From assembly GCA_017555445.1 (NCBI GenBank), contig JAFZGK010000092.1:1-6735 (forward strand): a DNA stretch of 6,735 bases, given 5' to 3'. Positions within the stretch are counted from its first letter, which is position 1; each line of letters begins with the position of its first letter. Made by a program: the position numbers and the translations under genes. This document shows positions 1-6,735 of this stretch, piece by piece. The notes beneath the pieces were generated by a model, which was not told the origin of the DNA, made no database searches, and saw only the letters and a list, made by a program, of their open reading frames with translations. This DNA comes from Bacteroidales bacterium (lineage in GTDB: Bacteria > Bacteroidota > Bacteroidia > Bacteroidales > UBA932).

Positions 1-807
1 ATAGTTGGTCTGGTTCGGCACAAGAACTTCATCACCGAGTTTCTGACCGTTGAAGTAGAACTCATAATATCCGAGTCCCACCACAAAAGCCTTTGCAGAA
101 ACCGGCTTTCCCGAAGTCTTGAAGGCCTTGCGCAGAAGCGGAGCAGGAGTCTGATCCGTCTTGTACTCGAACGTAGAGGCAGACCATGCTGCAGAATTAT
201 CCTGTGTCTCTTCTGCACTCATGCCCAGTATTCCTGCCTGAGGATTATCCATATACTGCTGGACAATCTTATAGAACATTTCCTTTGGCATTCCCGGAGG
301 GATAGGAAGAGGCTTTTCAGGCTCCACCTTCTTATATGGTTCCTCTCCCTGCCAAGGCGCTCCGATCCATTCGGCCTTCCAGAATGAGTCGTCCAGGACA
401 CCCATTCCCCAATATCCGACAGGACTCCAGTCAGATGGTTCATCCTTTGAATCCCAGACCATCACCTTCCAATAGCAATCTGCACCCGTGTGAAGGGGCT
501 TACCAGCATATTTTACCAGTATGCTCTGATCTGAACAAACCTTTCCGCTATCCCACATATCCACATTACCCTCTTCCAACAGATCTTCGCTTGATGCCAC
601 GAGAATACGATATGCAGTCTGCACCTCGTTTTTTACATTTTTCTCAACTTCATTTATCCAACTGAGACGAGGTTCTGCCACATCAACTACTCGCGGATCA
701 GTCATCCACTCACACTTCAGGTCTTGAGGAATTATGGTTCCTGGTCTGCACGATGCTAAAAGACAAAGAGCAGACAGGAAAAAAGAATTGATTAGAGTTT
801 TTCGCAT
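1..807 (-). CDS. Alpha-L-rhamnosidase-like lipoprotein (GH78 type), N-terminal part, cut by window edge
   Basis: Expected to hydrolyse terminal alpha-L-rhamnose from glycans at the outer membrane or in the periplasm. The frame is open for 269 codons from ATG 805-807 to base 1, so the gene continues past the left edge and the (alpha/alpha)6 catalytic barrel is not visible. Residues 1-20 are a lipoprotein signal peptide ending in the lipobox LASC (Cys20). Residues about 28-138 match the N-terminal Ig-like domain of GH78 enzymes: EPRLSW at 45-50, VQTAYRILVASS at 62-73, MWDSGKV at 84-90, YWKVMVWDS at 112-120, SDWS at 125-128. WKAEWIGAPWQGEE (143-156) and, after a proline-rich stretch of about 65 residues, APLLRKAF (222-229) and GLGYYEFYFNGQKLGDEVL (244-262) open the Bac_rhamnosid_N beta-sandwich. 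It is the third gene of the susC-susD operon, 13 bp after susD. Family call is strong; substrate is unknown. Activity cannot be confirmed because the catalytic acids lie outside the window. Confidence 0.88.
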   Translation of the reverse strand, partial: MRKTLINSFFLSALCLLASCRPGTIIPQDLKCEWMTDPRVVDVAEPRLSWINEVEKNVKNEVQTAYRILVASSEDLLEEGNVDMWDSGKVCSDQSILVKYAGKPLHTGADCYWKVMVWDSKDEPSDWSPVGYWGMGVLDDSFWKAEWIGAPWQGEEPYKKVEPEKPLPIPPGMPKEMFYKIVQQYMDNPQAGILGMSAEETQDNSAAWSASTFEYKTDQTPAPLLRKAFKTSGKPVSAKAFVVGLGYYEFYFNGQKLGDEVLVPNQTNY

Positions 808-820
808 ATTAAGTCTAATA

Positions 821-2659
821 TTATTCCCATCCCGGATTCTGAGCCATTACAGCGTCTGAATTCAACTGGATATATTTAAGAGGAATAGGGAACAAGGTCC
901 ACTCGATTCCACCTACATAATAAGGATGATCGGCAGTATACATGGCATTGTCGAGAATCTGCTTCTTCATAACCTCATTCGAACCGCCATTGAGGCTTGA
1001 ACCCATTCTAAGGAGTGTAGGCCATCTGCGCTCCTCGAATGAAAGTTCTCTTGCTCTCTCATCAAGGATAGTATAAATGTCTATCTCAGATGCAGAGAAC
1101 ATCTTCTGAGCCTTTGCACGCTCACGTACTGCATTGAGTGCAGTTGCAGCCTGTCCTGCATCACCGTTTCTCAAATGCGCTTCAGCAAGGAGGAGATATG
1201 TCTCGGAAGAACGCACCACATACCAATCTCTTCCATACTGATATGTATGCTGATCTATCGCACTTGAATGCCATCCCCAGTCATCCTGCATCGCGAGCTT
1301 TGATCTGAGCGGGAACATGCCGCTCGGATCATTGAGTTCTTCCGGCTTCACCACTGTACCATATCTGCTGTGCTGTCTGTCAAGGCAGATAAACTCACGA
1401 CAGGTGTTGATAGGATCGTTTCTCATATCATTCCAAAGATCTCCTGCCCATACCTTGTCTGAAAGATAGTCAGTCTCTGCCACACGTCCAACAGAGAATC
1501 CACCGAGGTAAGCGCAGAGATTTCCTCCCGGATATTTTTCAAGATCAATATCACCAAGCATCGGACAATCATCTGCACCGGCTTCGCGAAGTTCCGGCTT
1601 CCAACGCATATCACGGAAGATAGGACCTGTAAACATTGTCAGATAATAGATGCTTCCTGAGTTCATATAGCTTGAGTAAGCACCCTCGCTGAGTCCAGCA
1701 CCCTGAAGCTCATCATAACCCGGAACATCGACAATCCATACAGACTCTGTGTTTCCTGACGAATATGCATAGTTGCCTATCTGGAAAAGGTCGTAGTATA
1801 CATTTCCTTCCGGCTTGTATGCTGCCACACCGTTGTTTGTTGCAGTCGAAGAAGGATTTGCACGGCTTCCAAAACGCTCGGTCATGAGCGGATGGAGGGC
1901 AACGACCTTCTCAGCTGCAGAAACGGCATTCGAATAGCAGTCTCCTGACGCATTGGATGTCTCTACTCCAAGTCCGAGCCATGCCTCTGCAAGGAAATGA
2001 TATGCAGCACCCTTAGCCACCTTTCCTGACTGCTTAGGATAGTCAGGAAGACCTTCTGCAGCAAGCTTGAGTTCGTCAATGGCGAACTTGTACACATCCT
2101 CTCTGCTTTCCCTATTGTAGTCAAGTTTCATGCTCTCTGTAAATTCCTTGACAATCGGAACTCCTCCGAAGCATTCTGCAAGGCGAAGATAAGCATATCC
2201 TCTGAAAAAATGAGCCTGTGCCTCATTATAAATCTTGTCTGCCTCAGAAGTCCACTCTACATTTTCAGAACCGAGGAGAACAAGATTTGCATAGCTTGCG
2301 AGTTTGTAGAAATTCTCCCATGTAGCACTGAACTTATTATCTGAAGTCGTCCACATAGAATAGTTTGACCAACCGGATGCTCCTTCACCACAAAGACTAT
2401 GGAAGATATCGAATACGTCAGATCCCACACCACCTAATAGGGATGCAGCTGGAGCAAGCGATTCGGTTGCATATCCATGTATCGAGAAGATAGTCCTGTA
2501 AGCGGTCACAAGCTGGGACTCCACCTGCGAACTTTTCTCAAAAGCGGTCTTAGTCGTATATATGGTCTTAGGATCTTCCTCGAGGAACAGATTGTCGTTG
2601 CATCCGACAAGGAGGACCATTGACATAAGTCCCGCAAAAATCATTTTATATGTTTTCAT
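821..2659 (-). CDS. SusD/RagB family outer-membrane glycan-binding lipoprotein
   Basis: Complete 612-residue surface lipoprotein that would cap the SusC channel and bind the glycan before import. The start is set by a good lipoprotein signal peptide, with hydrophobic residues 6-19 and lipobox LVGC (Cys20). The mature N-terminus NDNLFLEEDP is typical of SusD proteins. TPR-type helices characteristic of the family are visible: AQAHFFRGYAYLRLAECFGG (147-166), followed by GVPIV, and KVAKGAAYHFLAEAWLGL (213-230). The C-terminal half has the other signatures: SSETYLLLAEAHLRNGD (484-500), LNAVRERA (508-515), ERARELSFEERRWPTLLR (534-551), FPIP (590-593) and the near-terminal NPGW (608-611). Length is in the normal range (about 500-650). 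It lies 13 bp downstream of susC and 13 bp upstream of the rhamnosidase, so co-transcription is very likely. It holds seven cysteines besides the lipidated one, whereas its SusC partner has none. Ligand residues cannot be assigned by eye. Confidence 0.96.
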   Translation of the reverse strand: MKTYKMIFAGLMSMVLLVGCNDNLFLEEDPKTIYTTKTAFEKSSQVESQLVTAYRTIFSIHGYATESLAPAASLLGGVGSDVFDIFHSLCGEGASGWSNYSMWTTSDNKFSATWENFYKLASYANLVLLGSENVEWTSEADKIYNEAQAHFFRGYAYLRLAECFGGVPIVKEFTESMKLDYNRESREDVYKFAIDELKLAAEGLPDYPKQSGKVAKGAAYHFLAEAWLGLGVETSNASGDCYSNAVSAAEKVVALHPLMTERFGSRANPSSTATNNGVAAYKPEGNVYYDLFQIGNYAYSSGNTESVWIVDVPGYDELQGAGLSEGAYSSYMNSGSIYYLTMFTGPIFRDMRWKPELREAGADDCPMLGDIDLEKYPGGNLCAYLGGFSVGRVAETDYLSDKVWAGDLWNDMRNDPINTCREFICLDRQHSRYGTVVKPEELNDPSGMFPLRSKLAMQDDWGWHSSAIDQHTYQYGRDWYVVRSSETYLLLAEAHLRNGDAGQAATALNAVRERAKAQKMFSASEIDIYTILDERARELSFEERRWPTLLRMGSSLNGGSNEVMKKQILDNAMYTADHPYYVGGIEWTLFPIPLKYIQLNSDAVMAQNPGWE

Positions 2660-2672
2660 GACAGAATGTTTG

Positions 2673-5600
2673 TTAGAAGGTTATGTTAAGACCGAAAGTT
2701 ACAGTTCTTGGAAGCTGTGCTGAAGAGTAGCTTCTTACCTCAGGGTCACTTCCCACCCAGTAAGGGGCATAGAAGAAGAGGTTCGAACCTGAAACATAAA
2801 GCTTGAGAGCCTGTATTCTTGCTTTCTTGAGGAGTTCAGGAGCGAAACTGTACGAGAGGTTCACTTCCTGAAGTCTTACGAAACCGTATGACTGGAGAGC
2901 CTTGAATCTTTCATCATCCGAGAAATTGTGTCTTGGATAGATGTTGCTTGGCTTGTCTGCTGTCCAGAACGGATGGTCAAGAGTGTTTCTGTTTGCATAT
3001 CCTTCTTCTGAAAGGTACGCCATATTGTTCTGAGCCATACCGTATCCGTTACCTCCGAATGTTCCGTTGAAGAGGAAATAGAGCTGCCATCTCTTGTATG
3101 ACAAGGTGTTCTGCATGCTCATACGGAAGTTGTCCTTAGAATTTCCGAGAATCGTACGGTCTGATGAAGTGATCTTTCCGTCTTCGCTACCGTCAACATT
3201 CTCATACATTGCGTCTCCCGGCTTCGCACCGTTGGCAGCCATGTAGTCTGTATCTGTCTCCTGAACCACACCGATCCACTTATATCCGTAGATGGAACCG
3301 AGAGATTCGCCGAGGAAGAGAGAACTGTTGATGTCATCCTGACCGTCACCGTAAAGCTCGACGAGTTTGTTTCTGTTGAGGGAGAAGCTTACGGTTGTGC
3401 TCCATCTGAAGTCTCTCCTGTCGATGTTTCTTGTGGTGAGGTTAGCCTCGATACCCCAGTTGTCCACGCGTCCCATAGTCGCCTTCTGAGATGTGATTCC
3501 CGAGCCCATGACTGGAATATTTCTAGTGAATATCTGATTGGTTGTCTTTGAGTTATAGGCATCTACTTCGAGATGTACGCGGTTCTTGAACAAATCTGTT
3601 TCTATTCCGTAATTGAAGGACTCTGTGCTTTCCCAGCCAAGAGAATTGTTTCCAAGAGCAGATACGCTCTGTCCCCATGCCACCTGATTGTCGAAGAAAG
3701 CCGAAATGCTACCAGCCTTTCCTACATTAAGAGTAGAAAGTGTACCGTATGGTGAAAGCGACTGGTTACCGTTGATACCCCATGAAGCCTTCACCTTGAG
3801 ATAGTCAAGCCATCCTGAAGCACCTTTCATGAAGTTCTCGTTTGAAGCCGTCCATGCAAGACCCACAGCAGGGAAGGTACCCCATTTATTCTCTGCACCG
3901 AATACAGACGAACCGTCGCGACGTACTGAAACATTGATATGGTATGTGTTCCTGTAAGCATACATCGCTCTTGCAAGGTAACCTACGTCATTATGAAGAG
4001 AGTATGAAATGGAAGAGAATTTCTGTGAAGCTGCCAGATTGAGTCCGTAGAATCCGAGTGCGGTGTTTCCTACAGCAGAGAAATCCGATCCTTCTGCTCT
4101 GTTTCCTTCCACTTTCTGTGAGTCTCTTGTATAAACGAGGCTGGCATTTACATAATGGTTGCCTTTCTCCAAGGTATAAGTAAGGATGTTGTCGAGCACC
4201 CAGGAAGTATTCTTTGACTCCTGGATATATCCGTTTGCATTGAGAAGGTATGCATCCTGAGCTGCAGTTGTGTATGCATCCTCACCCAGAGCAAGGTTAG
4301 CATAGTTTGTCTCATGCACGAAATGTCTTGTAGTGGTGTTATTGGTAGTGAACGATCCCGCAACCTTGAAGCTGAGGCCCTTCACCCAAGGGAACTTGAT
4401 CTCGAGATCTCCACCAGTAACATTAGAATTTCTTCTGCTTTCGTGATCCACACCTGCCTGTGTGTTCCACAGAGGGTTGGTTGTGGTTGTCTCCACTCCG
4501 TCAACATAAAGTCTGAGTCTTCCGTCCGAAAGATAAGGCTCATTGAAAGGAGAAAGAGTCACGGCTGCCGCATAGTTAGGACGGACACCGTCATTGCGAG
4601 TTCTCGACTGGTTGTGGTTGAATCCGAGAGTGATGTACTTGTTGATCTTCGCGCTGAGACGGACATTCGTCGTGAATCTGTCATAATTGTCTCCGACGAT
4701 GAAGTTCTTGTTATTGAGATAACCTGCTGAAACGAAGTAACTGACAGCGTCTGTCGCTCCTGAAACATTGAGTCCGTAATTCTGGTTGACACCTGTTCTT
4801 GTAATAAGGTCATACCAGTCTACCGGGTTGTTCTCATTGTATCTCTTGAGAGCCAGAGTAGGCATCCAGTCTGTAGGATCAGTAGCATTTCTTCTTGCAT
4901 TCATCAGTTCGATGTACTGATCTCCATCTCTCATATCAGGTCTGAAGTTCGGTCTTGACATTGCTACCGAACTTGAGAAGCTTACCATTGGCTTGCCTCT
5001 GTCACCCTTCTTTGTGGTCACCATGAGAACACCGTTTGCCGCCTGAGAACCGTAGGCTGCAAGAGATGTCGCATCCTTGAGCACGCTGATGGACTCGATG
5101 ATGTTAGGATCGATGTCGTTAAGGTTTCCTGTGAAGATCACACCGTTGAGGACAACGAGGGGCTGCGTGCTGGTAGCAGCGATAGACTTCTGACCACGGA
5201 CAAGAAGCGATGGTGAAGATCCCGCCTCTCCGGACTTTCCGAAATTCACACCTGAAACCACACCGTCAAGCAAAGAGAATGCATTACTTGAAAGAGTGTT
5301 CATGATAGGTGAATCCGTCATCTTTACGTTTGTGACCGAACCGGTGAAGTTCTTACGGGTTGTGGTACCATAACCGATGACCACCGACTCGTCAAGAAGC
5401 CTGGTTTCCTCATTGAGGACAACATTGATCGAAGTTCGTCCCTCAACAGCGACCGCTGTGGTTTCGTAACCGATTGAAGAGAACTCGAGGATTGCCTGTG
5501 AAGGAGCCTTGAGAGAGTACTTGCCATCCAGGTCTGTTACTGTTCCGGTAGTGGTGCCCTGAATCAGGACAGCCGCTCCGACTACAGGTTCATTCTGAGC

Positions 5601-5705
5601 ATCAGACACCACACCAGTGACGGTGATGTCGCTCTGCGCCCAGACCGAAGTCATTCCGGCTAGTGCAGCCAGAACAGCGACTACGAAAATCTTAATTTTT
5701 TTCAT
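2673..5705 (-). CDS. SusC/RagA family TonB-dependent outer-membrane glycan transporter
   Basis: Complete 1010-residue beta-barrel transporter that imports oligosaccharides across the outer membrane with TonB energy, paired with the SusD lipoprotein. Residues 1-23 form a signal peptide ending VWA before Gln24, which supports this start. Residues about 27-97 are a carboxypeptidase-regulatory-like domain (VTGVVSDAQNEPVVGAAV, TVTDLDGKYSL). A TonB-box-like stretch, DESVVIGYG, follows at 105-113, then the plug domain (about 118-233) with the family signature SVLKDATSLAAYGSQAANG at 207-225. The barrel includes the acidic loop DGSEDGKITSSD (838-849) and ends in the usual YGFVRLQEVNLSYSF (940-954), SDPE and terminal Phe. 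No STN domain precedes the regulatory-like domain, so there is no sign of direct sigma/anti-sigma signalling; this fits control by the divergent sensor instead. First gene of the operon. The cargo is not predictable beyond the rhamnose link suggested by the third gene. Confidence 0.97.
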   Translation of the reverse strand: MKKIKIFVVAVLAALAGMTSVWAQSDITVTGVVSDAQNEPVVGAAVLIQGTTTGTVTDLDGKYSLKAPSQAILEFSSIGYETTAVAVEGRTSINVVLNEETRLLDESVVIGYGTTTRKNFTGSVTNVKMTDSPIMNTLSSNAFSLLDGVVSGVNFGKSGEAGSSPSLLVRGQKSIAATSTQPLVVLNGVIFTGNLNDIDPNIIESISVLKDATSLAAYGSQAANGVLMVTTKKGDRGKPMVSFSSSVAMSRPNFRPDMRDGDQYIELMNARRNATDPTDWMPTLALKRYNENNPVDWYDLITRTGVNQNYGLNVSGATDAVSYFVSAGYLNNKNFIVGDNYDRFTTNVRLSAKINKYITLGFNHNQSRTRNDGVRPNYAAAVTLSPFNEPYLSDGRLRLYVDGVETTTTNPLWNTQAGVDHESRRNSNVTGGDLEIKFPWVKGLSFKVAGSFTTNNTTTRHFVHETNYANLALGEDAYTTAAQDAYLLNANGYIQESKNTSWVLDNILTYTLEKGNHYVNASLVYTRDSQKVEGNRAEGSDFSAVGNTALGFYGLNLAASQKFSSISYSLHNDVGYLARAMYAYRNTYHINVSVRRDGSSVFGAENKWGTFPAVGLAWTASNENFMKGASGWLDYLKVKASWGINGNQSLSPYGTLSTLNVGKAGSISAFFDNQVAWGQSVSALGNNSLGWESTESFNYGIETDLFKNRVHLEVDAYNSKTTNQIFTRNIPVMGSGITSQKATMGRVDNWGIEANLTTRNIDRRDFRWSTTVSFSLNRNKLVELYGDGQDDINSSLFLGESLGSIYGYKWIGVVQETDTDYMAANGAKPGDAMYENVDGSEDGKITSSDRTILGNSKDNFRMSMQNTLSYKRWQLYFLFNGTFGGNGYGMAQNNMAYLSEEGYANRNTLDHPFWTADKPSNIYPRHNFSDDERFKALQSYGFVRLQEVNLSYSFAPELLKKARIQALKLYVSGSNLFFYAPYWVGSDPEVRSYSSAQLPRTVTFGLNITF

Positions 5706-5757
5706 GGGTAATTGGTTGATTAGTTATGTTTGAAAAAATCTTTTTAATTTTGCGGAA

Positions 5758-5780
5758 GGCAAGAGTTTTTTTCGCTTGCC
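5758..5780 (-). promoter_or_regulatory. Leader hairpin of the susC transcript
   Basis: GGCAAG (5758-5763) and CTTGCC (5775-5780) form a perfect 6-bp inverted repeat around an 11-nt loop. In the susC transcript the loop would read CGAAAAAAACU, and an A/U-rich tract of about 20 nt follows the stem. It falls inside the expected susC leader, some 52 nt before the start codon. It could be a leader structure affecting mRNA stability or translation, a protein-binding palindrome, or chance. No U-tract directly follows the stem on the minus strand, so it is not a typical intrinsic terminator. Confidence 0.3.
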
Positions 5781-5794
5781 CGCCTGATTTTTCT

Positions 5795-5802
5795 CAAAAA
5801 TA
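5795..5802 (-). promoter_or_regulatory. Probable -7 box of the susC operon promoter
   Basis: On the minus strand this reads TATTTTTG, a full match to the Bacteroidota primary-sigma -7 consensus TAnnTTTG. It lies about 90 bp upstream of the susC ATG and would start transcription near 5788, giving a leader of roughly 80 nt. The matching -33 TTTG is absent at the usual 19-21 bp spacing (about 5822-5827), where the sequence is instead GC-rich. That would suit a promoter that needs an activator. The motif is short and the region A/T-rich, so a chance match is possible. Confidence 0.5.
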
Positions 5803-5822
5803 CCTTAAAACACGCACCCATG

Positions 5823-5899
5823 CGGGACTTCAACATTCAAACAAGGGTATTAAGCAATCACCATCAGGGAATCATTCTGACAATAAAGGGATTCATTTT
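5823..5899. repeat. Helically phased GGG direct repeats, candidate operator
   Basis: On the plus strand GGG occurs at 5824-5826, 5845-5847, 5867-5869 and 5888-5890, and nowhere else between the susC -7 box and the sensor start. Steps are 21, 22 and 21 bp, about two DNA turns each. The two units nearest the sensor gene are clearly related: AGGGAATCATTCT (5866-5878) and AGGGATTCATTTT (5887-5899) agree at 11 of 13 bases. AGGGTATTAAGCA (5844-5856) is a weaker copy, and the first unit (5823-5835) shares little beyond GGGA. AraC-type domains, which HTCS regulators carry at their C-terminus, bind direct repeats with this kind of spacing. Operator function is inferred. Confidence 0.45.
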
Positions 5900-5918
5900 A
5901 TCTAACATCTCACTATCA

Positions 5919-6735
5919 ATGAGTTACATAAGAAAAGTGATTCTTTGCTTTCTGGTTTTATCTTTAATTCCTGTCCCTGCGCGTTCGCAGTTTCTGATAA
6001 ACGGTACCAGAGACGAGACCGTTACCTCGATAAAGACCGACAATACAGGTATACTGTATTTCTCTACCCTTCGCGGTCTGTTCGGATACGACGGAAGAGA
6101 CATGGCTGAAATGATCAGCGAGGAGAACGTCAACGATTTCCTCATTGACGCCGACAGGACGATCTGGTTCTGCGGACAGTATTATATTGGCAAGAAGAAA
6201 CAAGATAAAACGGAAAGATATCAGGTTTCTTCATTCGCTCTGTCGGACATGACGGATCTTACGGACGGTCGTATTGCATTCACACACAATTCAGGAATCT
6301 CCGTCTTTGACAAGGACTCAGGAAAAGTGATATCTGACTATACGATGAACGATATCTACAATCCCTGCCTGGTGTATGACCCGGATTCGGATCTGCTCTG
6401 GCTTTCTTCAAGGAACACCGTATGGATGTTCGACACATCTCTCAACCTCAGGAAATCGGCATACATTCCGGAAGACGGTCATATAACTTCAATGACTGTA
6501 TCAAAATCCGAGAAGGCCCATATGGTCATGGCAACGACAAAAGGGATTTTCGCATTGGGAAAGGATATAGAAGTAACGGAGATCGGGGGACATCTCACAG
6601 GTTCCCGTAACATTCCATTCATCACGACTTCTCCTATCGACGGCACTACCTTAGCACTTGTCGAAGGCAAAGGAATCATGAGGATCTACGATGACCTGAC
6701 CGTAGAACACATAGCAGAGACCGATATAAGCTATG
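5919..6735 (+). CDS. Beta-propeller sensor, N-terminal part, probably a hybrid two-component system regulator (HTCS)
   Basis: The frame is open for 272 codons to the right edge, so only the periplasmic sensor part is visible. Residues 1-23 are a signal peptide (basic IRK, hydrophobic 7-19, then ARS before Gln24). This favours ATG 5919 over an in-frame ATG at 5820, which would bury the signal behind 33 polar residues. The rest reads as successive propeller blades of the Reg_prop kind: TSIKTDNTGILYFSTLRGLF (36-55) is the clearest, then DFLIDADRTIWF (73-84), a blade near 113-131, VYDPDSDLLWLSS (152-164), SMTVSKSEKAHMVMATTKGI (191-210) and a blade near 233-257. Secreted Reg_prop propellers divergent from susC/susD are nearly always the sensor half of HTCS proteins, which also have a Y_Y_Y domain, membrane helix, histidine kinase, receiver and AraC-type domain. 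None of those is in the window, so the HTCS call rests on family and context. A stand-alone sensor kinase is the main alternative. Confidence 0.85.
   Translation, partial: MSYIRKVILCFLVLSLIPVPARSQFLINGTRDETVTSIKTDNTGILYFSTLRGLFGYDGRDMAEMISEENVNDFLIDADRTIWFCGQYYIGKKKQDKTERYQVSSFALSDMTDLTDGRIAFTHNSGISVFDKDSGKVISDYTMNDIYNPCLVYDPDSDLLWLSSRNTVWMFDTSLNLRKSAYIPEDGHITSMTVSKSEKAHMVMATTKGIFALGKDIEVTEIGGHLTGSRNIPFITTSPIDGTTLALVEGKGIMRIYDDLTVEHIAETDISY

Larger units (their letters stand above)
5706..5918. promoter_or_regulatory. Divergent control region between susC and the sensor gene
   Basis: This 213-bp stretch is the only sizeable non-coding segment and must carry the leaders and promoters of both divergent genes. 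It is A/T-rich with homopolymer T and A runs at 5734-5770. Read toward susC it holds phased GGG-containing direct repeats (5823-5899), a TATTTTTG -7 box (5795-5802) and a leader hairpin (5758-5780). Read toward the sensor gene there are two matches to TAnnTTTG, at 5725-5732 and 5745-5752. Neither has a convincing -33 partner and both would give leaders of over 150 nt, so the sensor promoter is not assigned. No Shine-Dalgarno sequence precedes either start, as usual in Bacteroidota. Confidence 0.8.

Noticed and set aside
336..665. Plus-strand open frame of 109 codons at the left end, and an offset minus-strand frame at 219-443
   Set aside because: Both overlap the rhamnosidase frame, which runs unbroken from 807 to 1 with clear GH78 motifs. 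They show no domain of their own.
808..820. Terminator or second promoter in the 13-bp gap between susD and the rhamnosidase gene (also 2660-2672 between susC and susD)
   Set aside because: Each gap is only 13 bp, without a hairpin or promoter boxes, so transcription is expected to run through.
4314..4730. Plus-strand open frame of 138 codons inside susC
   Set aside because: It is antisense to the well-supported barrel region of SusC, shows no recognisable domain or signal, and has the low-complexity Ser/Arg-rich make-up of a shadow frame. The other short antisense or offset frames inside the genes were dropped for the same reason.
5725..5752. Plus-strand TATGTTTG (5725-5732) and TAATTTTG (5745-5752) as promoters of the sensor gene
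   Set aside because: Both match TAnnTTTG but have no -33 partner at the right spacing, lie in an A/T-rich tract inside the susC leader, and would give leaders of over 150 nt. They are too weak to call.
5820..5918. Upstream in-frame ATG at 5820 as the start of the sensor gene
   Set aside because: It would put 33 polar residues before a good signal peptide that begins at ATG 5919, and it overlaps the candidate operator. The downstream start is preferred.
1..6735. Insertion sequence, tRNA, CRISPR array, phage or defence genes
   Set aside because: All substantial open frames are explained by the four PUL genes. No transposase, inverted terminal repeats, spaced identical repeats or tRNA-like fold was seen on either strand.

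Overview
The window is part of a Bacteroidota polysaccharide utilization locus (PUL), most likely from a member of the Bacteroidales. Three things support this. There is an adjacent SusC-like/SusD-like pair. Translation starts lack Shine-Dalgarno sequences and sit in A/T-rich leaders. A TAnnTTTG-type -7 box lies upstream of susC. The sequence alone does not allow a genus call. Base composition and codon choice look even across all four genes, with no insertion sequence, tRNA, CRISPR array or other sign of recent insertion.

Layout, left to right: (1) positions 1-807, minus strand, hold the first 269 residues of an alpha-L-rhamnosidase-like lipoprotein (GH78 type), with its catalytic part beyond the left edge. 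(2) 821-2659, minus, is a complete SusD-like glycan-binding lipoprotein. (3) 2673-5705, minus, is a complete SusC-like TonB-dependent outer-membrane transporter. These three read in the order susC, susD, rhamnosidase with 13-bp gaps and look like one operon. (4) 5706-5918 is a 213-bp divergent control region. (5) 5919-6735, plus, is the secreted N-terminal beta-propeller of a sensor of the hybrid two-component system (HTCS) kind, cut by the right edge.

Expected working model (family knowledge plus inference): SusD and SusC bind and import an oligosaccharide through the outer membrane, the lipoprotein rhamnosidase removes terminal alpha-L-rhamnose, and the divergent sensor detects a breakdown product in the periplasm and switches on the susC operon. 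The rhamnosidase points to a rhamnose-containing glycan (rhamnogalacturonan, arabinogalactan side chains, ulvan or a plant glycoside), but the substrate cannot be fixed from this window.

The genes are of known families. The least ordinary signal is in the divergent region. Its only four GGG trinucleotides between the susC -7 box and the sensor start are spaced 21, 22 and 21 bp apart, and the two units nearest the sensor gene match at 11 of 13 bases. This helically phased direct repeat is a plausible operator for an AraC-type DNA-binding domain, and its first unit lies where the -33 box of the susC promoter should be.
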